From the NCBI RefSeq assembly GCF_934371575.1, contig NZ_CAKRNY010000035.1, positions 1 to 39,628 of the forward strand: a stretch of DNA of 39,628 bases. Reading direction: 5' to 3'. Positions 1 through 8,368 of this stretch are shown here, one piece after another (the stretch's first letter is position 1; each line of letters opens with the position of its first letter). The notes below the pieces were generated by a model that saw only the letters and a list, made by a program, of their open reading frames with translations, did not search any database and was not told the DNA's origin. Position numbers and translations under genes: made by a program. The DNA is from an uncultured Blautia sp. Its GTDB lineage: Bacteria; Bacillota; Clostridia; Lachnospirales; Lachnospiraceae.

Positions 1-2658
1 AGCCGCGTAAATACAGGGTTTCCAGTTAACACAGGGAAATTATCACCGATGATGCAGGAATACTGCAAAACCAAAGAAGAATACAAAGACTGCATTTTAT
101 TTTATCGTCTCGGGGACTTTTACGAGATGTTTTTTGATGATGCACTTCTGGTATCCAAGGAGCTGGAACTGACGCTCACTGGTAAGGATTGTGGTCTGGA
201 AGAGCGGGCTCCTATGTGTGGAATTCCGTTTCATGCTGCTGATACATATATTAACCGTCTTATCGAACGGGGGCATAAAGTCGCAATCTGTGAGCAGGTG
301 GAGGATCCTAAGAAGGCAAAAGGACTTGTGAAACGTGCTGTTATCCGTGTGGTTACTCCCGGAACTACTTTGGATGCAACTTCTTTGGATGAATCCAAGA
401 ATAACTATTTGATGTCAATTGTCTCCATAGCAGACCGCTTTGGTTGTGCAATAGCGGATATTACCACAGGTGACTGTTTTCTTACAGAAGTTCCGTCAGG
501 TCAGAAGCTGGTTGATGAAATAAACAAATTCAGTCCGGCTGAGATTATATGCAACGACTCCTTTTTTATGAGTGGCGTTGATACAGATGATTTGAAGGAA
601 CGTCTTGGAATCTGTATTTTTTCTCTGGATTCCTGGTACTTCGATGATGATACCTGCAGGAAAGAATTAAGAGAGCATTTTCACGTAACCAATCTGGAAG
701 GTCTTGGAATCAGCGATTATGACAGTGGAATTATAGCTGCCGGAGCGCTGTTTTTGTATCTTAAGGAAACGCAGAAGACTGCTCTTTCCCAGATGACTAC
801 GATTCGTCCATATACGGCTGAACGTTATATGCTGATCGACAGTTCCAGCCGCCGTAATCTGGAATTGGTAGAAACGCTTCGGGAAAAACAGAAAAGAGGT
901 TCTCTTCTCTGGGTGTTGGATAAGACAAAAACAGCTATGGGAGCGCGTACTCTTCGCTCTTTTGTGGAACAGCCACTGATTGATGCCGCAGAGATTAACC
1001 GAAGACTGGAAGCACTGGAAGAATTAAATGAAAAGCCAATGCTTCGTGATGAAATCCGGGAATATCTCAATCCAGTTTATGATCTGGAGCGTCTGATCAG
1101 CCGTATCAGTTTTAAATCTGCAAATCCAAGAGATATGGTAGCATTTGCATCCTCTCTGGAAATGATTCCTTATATTAAACAGGTTCTCAGGGACTTTCAG
1201 GCACCGATGCTGAAAGAAATATACGAGGACATGGACAGTCTTGAAGACATTACAGACCTGATCAAGCGCGCCATTGTAGATGAACCGCCTCTTGCCCAGA
1301 AGGATGGAGGTATTATTCGTGAAGGCTTTAACGAAGATGTGGATAAATTCCGCAGTGCCCGCACAGATGGAAAAAAATGGCTTACAGAGCTGGAAACAAA
1401 GGAACGTGAGCGTACCGGAATCAAATCCCTGAAGATCAAATATAACCGTGTATTCGGTTATGCCCTTGAGGTAACCAATACGTTTAAAGAACTTGTGCCG
1501 GAGAACTACATCCGTAAGCAGACTCTTGCAAATGCAGAACGTTATATTACCGAGGAGTTGAAAAACCTTGAAAATATGATCCTTGGCGCTGAAGATAAAC
1601 TTTATGCCCTGGAATACGAGCTGTTTTCCAATGTCCGTGATAAAGTTGGTCAGGAAGTGGTAAGAATCCAGCGTACAGCCAAGGCAATTGCAGGTCTGGA
1701 TGTGTTTGCATCCCTGGCGCTTGTTGCTGAGCGCAATCATTACGTACGTCCGAAGGTAAATGAAGGCGGAATTATAGATATCAAAGGTGGCCGTCATCCG
1801 GTTGTAGAGCAGATGATCGATAATGATCTGTTTATCGCGAATGATACATATCTTGACAGCAATAAAAAAAGGATATCTATTATCACAGGTCCGAACATGG
1901 CCGGTAAATCCACATACATGCGTCAGACCGCATTGATTGTTCTTATGGCGCAGATTGGCAGCTTTGTTCCTGCAGATAAAGCTACAGTTGGAATTGTGGA
2001 CAGGATTTTTACCCGTGTTGGAGCTTCTGATGATCTTGCCAGCGGACAGAGTACCTTTATGGTGGAAATGACAGAGGTTGCCAATATCCTCAGAAATGCC
2101 ACTGCAAAGAGTCTTCTGATTCTGGATGAGATTGGCCGTGGAACCAGTACCTTTGATGGTCTTGCCATTGCCTGGGCAGTGATTGAACATATCAGCAACA
2201 CAAGGCTTTGCGGGGCAAAAACCTTATTTGCTACCCATTATCATGAGCTGACTGAGCTGGAAGGAAAGCTGTCAGGTGTAACCAATTACTGTATTGCGGT
2301 CAAAGAAAAGGGAGATGACATTGTTTTCCTTCGCAAAATTGTTCAGGGTGGTGCAGATAAGAGTTACGGAATTCAGGTTGCCAAGCTGGCAGGAGTGCCA
2401 GATACAGTAATAAGCAGGGCAAAGGAGCTTGTTGAGGAATTAAGCGATGCCGATATAACTGCTGCGGTGAAGGATCTGGCTTCACCGAAAAAGAAGCCTA
2501 AGGTAGAAATGGACATGGCTCAGATGTCGTTATTTGATACTGTTCAGGATAATGATATTATTGAAGAACTGAAAAATATTGACATTGGAAATCTTACACC
2601 AATGGAAGCTTTAAATACTTTATATAATCTTCAGAATAAAATTAAAAACAGATGGTAA
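1..2658 (+). CDS. mutS: DNA mismatch repair protein MutS (5' end probably outside window)
   Basis: MutS binds mismatches and small loops in newly replicated DNA and recruits MutL. Counting from the ATG at 49, the mismatch-reading Phe-x-Glu lies in LGDFYEMF (F24, E26), the Walker A GPNMAGKST begins at residue 614, and the Walker B LLILDEIGRGTS is near residue 690. A QMSLF beta-clamp-binding motif sits near the C terminus. The frame stays open from base 1 to 49 and encodes KLSP just before MMQEY; MutS homologues carry a (T/S)PMMQQY block a few residues after their start, so the true start is likely left of the window. The ATG at 49 also lacks a good ribosome site. It is followed 30 bp later by mutL. 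Identity is certain; only the start is in doubt. Confidence 0.96.
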   Translation, partial: SRVNTGFPVNTGKLSPMMQEYCKTKEEYKDCILFYRLGDFYEMFFDDALLVSKELELTLTGKDCGLEERAPMCGIPFHAADTYINRLIERGHKVAICEQVEDPKKAKGLVKRAVIRVVTPGTTLDATSLDESKNNYLMSIVSIADRFGCAIADITTGDCFLTEVPSGQKLVDEINKFSPAEIICNDSFFMSGVDTDDLKERLGICIFSLDSWYFDDDTCRKELREHFHVTNLEGLGISDYDSGIIAAGALFLYLKETQKTALSQMTTIRPYTAERYMLIDSSSRRNLELVETLREKQKRGSLLWVLDKTKTAMGARTLRSFVEQPLIDAAEINRRLEALEELNEKPMLRDEIREYLNPVYDLERLISRISFKSANPRDMVAFASSLEMIPYIKQVLRDFQAPMLKEIYEDMDSLEDITDLIKRAIVDEPPLAQKDGGIIREGFNEDVDKFRSARTDGKKWLTELETKERERTGIKSLKIKYNRVFGYALEVTNTFKELVPENYIRKQTLANAERYITEELKNLENMILGAEDKLYALEYELFSNVRDKVGQEVVRIQRTAKAIAGLDVFASLALVAERNHYVRPKVNEGGIIDIKGGRHPVVEQMIDNDLFIANDTYLDSNKKRISIITGPNMAGKSTYMRQTALIVLMAQIGSFVPADKATVGIVDRIFTRVGASDDLASGQSTFMVEMTEVANILRNATAKSLLILDEIGRGTSTFDGLAIAWAVIEHISNTRLCGAKTLFATHYHELTELEGKLSGVTNYCIAVKEKGDDIVFLRKIVQGGADKSYGIQVAKLAGVPDTVISRAKELVEELSDADITAAVKDLASPKKKPKVEMDMAQMSLFDTVQDNDIIEELKNIDIGNLTPMEALNTLYNLQNKIKNRW

Positions 2659-2688
2659 CAGAAGACTTGCTTTTACAGGAGAAAAACT

Positions 2689-4788
2689 TTGAGAAAAATA
2701 GCAGTTTTAGATAAACATACCATTGATAAAATAGCAGCAGGAGAAGTGGTGGAACGCCCTTCTTCTGTTGTGAAGGAGCTTGTAGAGAATGCAATTGACG
2801 CAGGCGCTACAGCTGTAACTGTGGAAATCACAGACGGAGGAAAGAAGCTGATCCGTATTACAGATAACGGTGGCGGAATCGAAGCGTCTCAGGTACCAAC
2901 AGCATTCTTAAGTCATGCTACCAGTAAAATTGAAAAAGTTGAAGATCTGGAAAACATAGCCTCACTGGGATTTCGTGGTGAGGCTTTGTCCAGTATTGCC
3001 GCTGTTTCCCAGGTGGAGCTGATCACCAAAACACCTTCCGCGATCAGTGGTGTGCGTTATGTGATCGAGGGCGGTGTGGAACAAAGCATGGAAGAAATGG
3101 GAGCACCGGATGGTACTACTTTTCTGGTGCGAAATTTGTTTTATAATACACCGGCCAGAAGTAAGTTCCTGAAATCGGATTCTTCAGAAGCAAATTACAT
3201 TGGAACCATGATGGAACAGCTGGCTCTTTCACATCCGGAGATTTCTTTTAAATATATTCAGAACAAACAGGTGAAGCTGCATACTTCCGGCAATTATAAT
3301 GTGAAGGATGTTATTTATAATGTATATGGCCGGGATATGGCGAAAGCTCTTCTGGAGGTTTCGTATGAAAATGAATTTATGAAAATCGAGGGATACGCCG
3401 GCAAACCGGAAGTTTCCAGAGGAAACAGAAGCTTTGAGAATTACTATGTAAACGGCAGATTTGTGAAAAACAATATTATCACCAAGGCAATAGAGGATGC
3501 ATATAAGGGCTTTGTCATGCAGCATAAATTTCCGTTTGTGTCCCTTCAGATTCAGATGACTGGAAATGATCTGGATGTGAATGTCCATCCGAGGAAACTG
3601 GAGGTTCGTTTTGCAAGAGGCGCTGAGGTGTATGATGCTGTTTACGAGGCAGTTCACAATGCGCTTCTTCATAGAGAGCTGATTCCTGTTGTTCCGGTGG
3701 GAAAAGAGGAGCGTGTACAAAGAGCGGCAGCAGTGAGCAGAGGAAGTGTTCCGGAGCCTTTCGAAAAAAACAGAAGGTCTCAGCTTTGTCAGGAAAATAA
3801 AGTGGGAAGTCAGTCCTGCGGTATGCTTCGGGAACAGGCAGCTTATCAGGCGAAGCCATTTAGTAAAGAAGAGGAGGCTCTTTTTGCGGGAACCCTGAAA
3901 ACTTCTGCAGAGGCAGACGCAAGGAAGGAAGAAGAGCAGTGCGAAATTCCTAAGAGAGAGCCAAAAGAAGGACAGCCTCAAATATCTGAGAGAGGGGCAG
4001 AAGAAGAGCCGCGTGAAATTCCTAAGAAAGGACCAGAAGAAAAGCCGCTCAAGATTCTGGAGAGTGTATCGGAAGAAGAGCCGCCCAAAATTTTTGAGAG
4101 AGAACCAGAATGCCCAAAGATTTCTAAAAACCTGCCGGAAGTGGAGGAGCCTCTGCCGGAGCCACAGCAGCTTGAGCTTTTTCAGGAGAAGCTGCTGGCA
4201 CCGGAGTCCAGAAGCCGTCACAAACTGATCGGACAGCTGTTTGATACGTATTGGCTGGTTGAGTTCGAAAATAAATTTTACATTATTGACCAGCATGCAG
4301 CTCATGAAAAGGTAAATTATGAGCGTTTTGTGAAAAGATTTAAAGAACAGTCCATAGAATCTCAGTATCTGAATCCGCCTCTTGTGGTAACCTTGAATAT
4401 GGATGAGCAGGCGAAATTAAAAGCGAATGAAGAATATTTTACAAAGTATGGTTTTGAGATTGAACCCTTTGGTGGGCGGGAATACTGTATCAGTGCAGTT
4501 CCGTCCAATCTGTATGGTTTTCACGAAGAAGAACTGTTTCTGGAAATGCTGGATCATCTGAGCGGAGAAGGCGCGAAAGACGCGTTTGATCTTTTTACAG
4601 CAAGACTTGCCACAATGGCATGTAAGTCAGCTGTCAAAGGAAATCACCAGATGTCTGCTCTGGAAGCCGATAAACTGATCGATGAGCTGCTGACACTGGA
4701 CAATCCTTACAATTGTCCTCATGGCCGCCCGACGGTCATTGCCATGACGAAAACGGAGATTGAGAAGAAATTCAAACGAATTGTCTGA
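2689..4788 (+). CDS. mutL: DNA mismatch repair endonuclease MutL
   Basis: MutL couples MutS mismatch recognition to strand nicking. The N-terminal GHKL ATPase is complete: ENAIDAGA (33-40), DNGGGI (59-64) and GFRGEAL (94-100). The C-terminal domain carries the metal-dependent nuclease motif DQHA-x2-E-x4-E starting at D534, so this is the nicking type of MutL found in bacteria without MutH. The start codon is TTG, preceded by AGGAG with 7-nt spacing. The linker between the domains is long and very acidic, with about five 12-residue imperfect repeats at residues 414-483. It lies 30 bp behind mutS and 30 bp ahead of miaA, consistent with one transcript. Confidence 0.97.
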   Translation: MRKIAVLDKHTIDKIAAGEVVERPSSVVKELVENAIDAGATAVTVEITDGGKKLIRITDNGGGIEASQVPTAFLSHATSKIEKVEDLENIASLGFRGEALSSIAAVSQVELITKTPSAISGVRYVIEGGVEQSMEEMGAPDGTTFLVRNLFYNTPARSKFLKSDSSEANYIGTMMEQLALSHPEISFKYIQNKQVKLHTSGNYNVKDVIYNVYGRDMAKALLEVSYENEFMKIEGYAGKPEVSRGNRSFENYYVNGRFVKNNIITKAIEDAYKGFVMQHKFPFVSLQIQMTGNDLDVNVHPRKLEVRFARGAEVYDAVYEAVHNALLHRELIPVVPVGKEERVQRAAAVSRGSVPEPFEKNRRSQLCQENKVGSQSCGMLREQAAYQAKPFSKEEEALFAGTLKTSAEADARKEEEQCEIPKREPKEGQPQISERGAEEEPREIPKKGPEEKPLKILESVSEEEPPKIFEREPECPKISKNLPEVEEPLPEPQQLELFQEKLLAPESRSRHKLIGQLFDTYWLVEFENKFYIIDQHAAHEKVNYERFVKRFKEQSIESQYLNPPLVVTLNMDEQAKLKANEEYFTKYGFEIEPFGGREYCISAVPSNLYGFHEEELFLEMLDHLSGEGAKDAFDLFTARLATMACKSAVKGNHQMSALEADKLIDELLTLDNPYNCPHGRPTVIAMTKTEIEKKFKRIV
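3928..4137 (+). repeat. 36-bp imperfect tandem repeats in the mutL linker
   Basis: Five in-frame units of 36 bp start at 3928, 3964, 4000, 4036 and 4072, with a shortened sixth to 4137. Each codes a 12-residue unit of the form E-E-x-P-x-(E/K)-I-x-(K/E)-x-x-P, for example EEEPREIPKKGP and EEEPPKIFEREP. The reading frame is kept throughout. The units lie in the flexible MutL linker, a region normally unconserved and disordered. Confidence 0.8.
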
Positions 4789-4818
4789 TCAGATAAATTA
4801 TAAAAAACAGGAGAGATT

Positions 4819-5760
4819 ATGAAAAAACCTCTTATTGTCCTCACCGGTCCTACTGCGGTAGGAAAAACCAGACTGTCCATTGATCTGGCGAAGGCTGTTG
4901 GCGGTGAGATCATATCTGCAGATTCCATGCAGATTTATAAATATATGGATATAGGATCGGCAAAAATCATGCAATCGGAAATGCAGGGGGTTCCCCATTA
5001 TCTGGTAGATGAGCTTATGCCGGACGAAGAATTTCACATTGTACGCTTTCAGCAGATGGCAAAAGAAGCAATGGGGAAAATTTATGCCAGGGGACATATT
5101 CCGATTCTGGTAGGAGGAACCGGGTTTTATATTCAGGCAGTAACCAGGGACATTGATTTTACCCAGGCAGAGCAGGACGATGGATATCGTGCAAAACTGG
5201 AGAAGCTTTCCCAGGAAAAAGGTTCTGCATTTCTTCATCAGATGCTAATGGAAGTAGATCCGAAAAGTGCAGAAAATATTCACGAAAACAATATAAAGCG
5301 AGTGATCCGTGCTCTGGAGTTTTATCATCAGAACGGAAGCCCTATTTCTGCTCATAATGAGGAACAGCAGGAACGTACAAGCCCTTATAAGCTGGCTTAT
5401 TTTGTGCTGAATGCGCCGCGCGAACTTTTATATGAGAGAATCGACAGGCGTGTAGATGAAATGATGGATAAAGGTCTTGTGTCAGAGGTACAAAGGCTGA
5501 AGGATATGGGCTATCACAGAGGAATGGTATCCATGCAGGGGCTTGGATATAAGGAAATTCTGGCTTACCTGGATGGTGAAATGTCTTTGGAGGAAGCTGT
5601 GAGGATTCTGAAACGGGATACCAGGCATTTTGCAAAACGCCAGCTGACCTGGTTTCGAAGAGAGCCGGAAACTGTGTGGGTAAACAAAGATCAGTTTGCG
5701 TACCAGGATGAGAAAATGCTGGAATATATGCTTCAGATTTGCCGGGAACGGTTTGCCTGA
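4819..5760 (+). CDS. miaA: tRNA dimethylallyltransferase MiaA
   Basis: MiaA transfers a dimethylallyl group to N6 of A37 in tRNAs that read codons starting with U, the first step toward ms2i6A. The protein begins with the P-loop GPTAVGKT (10-17), followed by the DSMQIYKYMDIGSAK substrate block and GGTGFYIQA, all typical of the family. At 313 residues it has the usual length. The ATG has an AGGAGAG ribosome site 3-9 nt upstream. It follows mutL by 30 bp. In many Firmicutes hfq comes next, but here the 75-bp gap to the following gene holds no hfq. Confidence 0.97.
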   Translation: MKKPLIVLTGPTAVGKTRLSIDLAKAVGGEIISADSMQIYKYMDIGSAKIMQSEMQGVPHYLVDELMPDEEFHIVRFQQMAKEAMGKIYARGHIPILVGGTGFYIQAVTRDIDFTQAEQDDGYRAKLEKLSQEKGSAFLHQMLMEVDPKSAENIHENNIKRVIRALEFYHQNGSPISAHNEEQQERTSPYKLAYFVLNAPRELLYERIDRRVDEMMDKGLVSEVQRLKDMGYHRGMVSMQGLGYKEILAYLDGEMSLEEAVRILKRDTRHFAKRQLTWFRREPETVWVNKDQFAYQDEKMLEYMLQICRERFA

Positions 5761-5784
5761 ACGATGGTAGGCACCAACGGCTTT

Positions 5785-5813
5785 TTGACCTTTTGACACT
5801 GGTACCATAAAAT
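5785..5813 (+). promoter_or_regulatory. candidate sigma-A promoter for the YnbB-type gene
   Basis: TTGACC (5785-5790) and TAAAAT (5808-5813) are separated by 17 nt, each with one mismatch to consensus. Transcription would start near 5820, about 16 nt before the proposed start codon. The -35 is part of a TTTTGAC direct repeat with an 8-bp period (5783-5789, 5791-5797). ATGGTA (5764-5769) and TACCAT (5803-5808) form a short inverted repeat around it. By sequence pattern only. Confidence 0.5.
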
Positions 5814-5835
5814 AAATAATGATAAAAATGGAGGA

Positions 5836-7143
5836 ATGTCGCCAATACCGGCGATAAAAAATAGAATGAAAGAATTATATAGACAGCTGGGAATTTCTTC
5901 TCAGGTTTACGATTTTTGCCATGAAATAGAGGAATCCTTAAAGGATCGTTTTGAGCAGTTTGATAAAACTGCGGAATACAACCAGATGAAGGTGCTTCTT
6001 GCAATGCAGAAGAACCGCGTCAGTGAGGAATGCTTTGGCTCTTCCTCTGGATACGGTTACAATGACTATGGACGAGATACTCTGGAAAAGGTTTATGCAG
6101 ATACATTCCACACAGAAGCCTGCCTGGTACGCCCACAGATTGCGTGTGGAACCCATGCTCTGGCCATTGCTCTTTTTGGAAATCTCCGTCCGGGAGACGA
6201 AATGCTGGCGCCTGCCGGAAAACCGTATGATACTCTTGAAGAGGTGATCGGTATCCGCCCATCCAAGGGTTCTCTTGCAGAATATGGTGTTACGTATCGT
6301 CAGGTGGATCTTCTTGAAGATGGCACCTTTGATTACGAAAATATTCGAAAATCTATCAATGAGAAGACAAAGCTGGTTGAGATCCAGCGTTCAAAGGGCT
6401 ATATGACACGTCCTTCTTTTTCTGTGAAACAGATTGGAGAACTGATTGCGTTTGTAAAGAGTATCAAACCGGATGTGATCTGTATGGTAGATAACTGCTA
6501 TGGTGAATTCGTTGATACCATTGAGCCAAGTGATGTTGGTGCAGATATGGTGGTTGGCTCCTTGATCAAAAATCCGGGCGGCGGACTTGCCCCGATCGGT
6601 GGCTATATTGCAGGTACAAAGGAGTGCGTGGAAAACGCGTCCTATCGTATGACCTGTCCGGGACTTGGTTCCGAGGTAGGTGCTACTCTTGGTGTAAACC
6701 GCTCCTTCTATCAGGGATTTTTCCTTGCGCCGATGGTTACAAAGGGCGCTTTAAAGGGAGCTGTTTTTGCAGCTAATATTTATGAAAAGCTGGGCTTTGC
6801 TGTAGTTCCGAATTCTACAGAGCCAAGACAGGATATTATTCAGGCAGTTACTTTAAACAGTCCGGAAAGACTGATTGCATTTTGCAAAGGCATTCAGGCA
6901 GCGGCTCCGGTTGACAGCTATGTAGATCCGGAACCATGGGATATGCCGGGATATGACAGTCAGGTTATTATGGCAGCAGGCGCATTTGTGCAGGGCTCTT
7001 CCATTGAACTTTCCGCAGATGGTCCGGTAAAAGAGCCGTACGCTGTATACTTCCAGGGTGGTCTTACCTGGGAGCATGCAAAGCTTGGTGTTATGATGTC
7101 ACTGCAGAAGCTCGTGGAGAAGGATCTGGTGAAATTACCGTGA
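5836..7143 (+). CDS. YnbB-like PLP-dependent enzyme (methionine gamma-lyase / 'aluminium resistance' family)
   Basis: A fold-type I PLP enzyme of the family often named methionine gamma-lyase family or aluminium resistance protein; the physiological substrate is not settled. The likely PLP lysine is K245 in SLIKNPGGG, preceded by CMVDNCYGEF with the cofactor-binding Asp. RPQIACGTHALAIALFG is also family-typical. The start is ambiguous: ATG 5836 has a GGAGG only 1-2 nt upstream, which is too close, while ATG 5866 (MKELYRQLG) aligns well with the usual N terminus but has no ribosome site. It stands where ynbB follows miaA/hfq in Bacillus. Its stop overlaps the next start in GTGA, suggesting coupled translation. 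Confidence 0.88.
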   Translation: MSPIPAIKNRMKELYRQLGISSQVYDFCHEIEESLKDRFEQFDKTAEYNQMKVLLAMQKNRVSEECFGSSSGYGYNDYGRDTLEKVYADTFHTEACLVRPQIACGTHALAIALFGNLRPGDEMLAPAGKPYDTLEEVIGIRPSKGSLAEYGVTYRQVDLLEDGTFDYENIRKSINEKTKLVEIQRSKGYMTRPSFSVKQIGELIAFVKSIKPDVICMVDNCYGEFVDTIEPSDVGADMVVGSLIKNPGGGLAPIGGYIAGTKECVENASYRMTCPGLGSEVGATLGVNRSFYQGFFLAPMVTKGALKGAVFAANIYEKLGFAVVPNSTEPRQDIIQAVTLNSPERLIAFCKGIQAAAPVDSYVDPEPWDMPGYDSQVIMAAGAFVQGSSIELSADGPVKEPYAVYFQGGLTWEHAKLGVMMSLQKLVEKDLVKLP

Positions 7144-8348
7144 AGTTAAGTGGTATATCGATCGATCATCCAGAAAAAAAGAAGCGGGTTATTGTTGTGG
7201 GAGGTGGAGCCTCCGGTCTGATGGCTGCTGTTACAGCTGCAAAAAAAGGTGCAGCAGTGACTGTATTGGAACAAAATGAAAAGCCCGGTAAAAAAATCTG
7301 CGCTACAGGAAATGGTAAATGCAATTTTACAAATATTCAGGAGCAACCTGATGCTTACCGAAGTGAAAACCCGGGCTTTGAGCAGGATGTTCTGGACCAG
7401 TTTTCAGTAGAAGATACGGTACGCTTTTTTACCCGTCTTGGAATTTATCCTGTGAATAAAAATAATGGCTATCTGTATCCTCACAGCGGACAGGCTGCAA
7501 GTGTTGCGGAAGTGTTATGCATGGAAGCGCGGAGCCTTGGCGTGAAAATTAAAACAAATGAACGCGTAAAGCAGGTTTCCAGAGAAAATAACAGCTGGAA
7601 AATTTATACAGAGAGCTGGAATTATGAAGGAGATGCGGTTATTCTTGCCAATGGATCAAAGGCTTCTGCTATTTCAGGTTCAGATGGAAGCGGTTATGAA
7701 ATTGCTGCTGCCCTCGGACACAAAATTATAGAGCCTCTTCCGGCATTAACTGCTTTAAAATGCAAAAATACCGGATTTTCCGGATGGGCTGGCGTTCGGA
7801 CAGAGGGAAAAGTTACCCTGTTTGTGGATGGTAAAAAAATCACAGAAGAAACAGGAGAATTGCAGCTTACAGATTACGGCATTTCCGGAATTCCGGTATT
7901 TCAGATCAGCCGTTACGGGATTCGCGCACTGAACCAGGGTCGAAACGTTACGTTGAATCTGAATTTTCTTCCTGAATTTTCAAGGGAACAGCTGACGGAA
8001 TTTCTGGAAACGCGCAGGAAAAACTGTCCTTATAAAGGAAAGAAGGAATTTCTTACCGGATTATTCCCGGATAAGCTTGCAAAGGTGCTTTTGTCGGCAA
8101 AGGAACTGGAGAAAGCAATCAACTGTTATCCGCTTAAAGTAACTGGCTATCAGCCCTTTGAGCAGGCGCAGGTGTGCTCAGGTGGTGTTGATACCACAGA
8201 GGTTCATTCCAGCACACTGGAATCCAAACGGAACCAGGGACTGTATTTTACAGGTGAACTTTTGGATATTGATGGAAAATGTGGCGGTTATAATCTGCAA
8301 TGGGCCTGGTCCAGCGGCTATGTTGCAGGAATGAATGCCGGCAGGTAA
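7140..8348 (+). CDS. NAD(P)/FAD-dependent oxidoreductase, HI0933/YhiN (BaiN-like) family
   Basis: A flavoprotein of the HI0933/YhiN family, some members of which are called BaiN for a proposed role in bile-acid reduction; no substrate can be assigned here. The FAD-binding GGGASG lies at 21-26, followed by the diagnostic block KICATGNGKCNFTN. The C-terminal GGVDTTEV and ELLDIDGKCGGYNLQ are equally typical, and 402 residues is the normal length. The start is GTG, overlapping the previous stop as GTGA, with GGTGA at 7128-7132 as a plausible ribosome site. It is followed 20 bp later by a second, unrelated flavoprotein. Confidence 0.92.
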   Translation: MKLSGISIDHPEKKKRVIVVGGGASGLMAAVTAAKKGAAVTVLEQNEKPGKKICATGNGKCNFTNIQEQPDAYRSENPGFEQDVLDQFSVEDTVRFFTRLGIYPVNKNNGYLYPHSGQAASVAEVLCMEARSLGVKIKTNERVKQVSRENNSWKIYTESWNYEGDAVILANGSKASAISGSDGSGYEIAAALGHKIIEPLPALTALKCKNTGFSGWAGVRTEGKVTLFVDGKKITEETGELQLTDYGISGIPVFQISRYGIRALNQGRNVTLNLNFLPEFSREQLTEFLETRRKNCPYKGKKEFLTGLFPDKLAKVLLSAKELEKAINCYPLKVTGYQPFEQAQVCSGGVDTTEVHSSTLESKRNQGLYFTGELLDIDGKCGGYNLQWAWSSGYVAGMNAGR

Positions 8349-8368
8349 TAAGAAATAAGGAGAATGAT

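Noticed and set aside
1024..2190. 388-codon open frame on the - strand opposite mutS
   Set aside because: Lies wholly within mutS, has no ribosome site or family resemblance, and its composition (many Cys, His, Asn) is that of a reverse-strand shadow.
3229..4305. 358-codon open frame on the - strand opposite mutL
   Set aside because: Shadow of mutL; the repeated Leu/Phe/Arg pattern is the reverse reading of the acidic MutL linker repeats.
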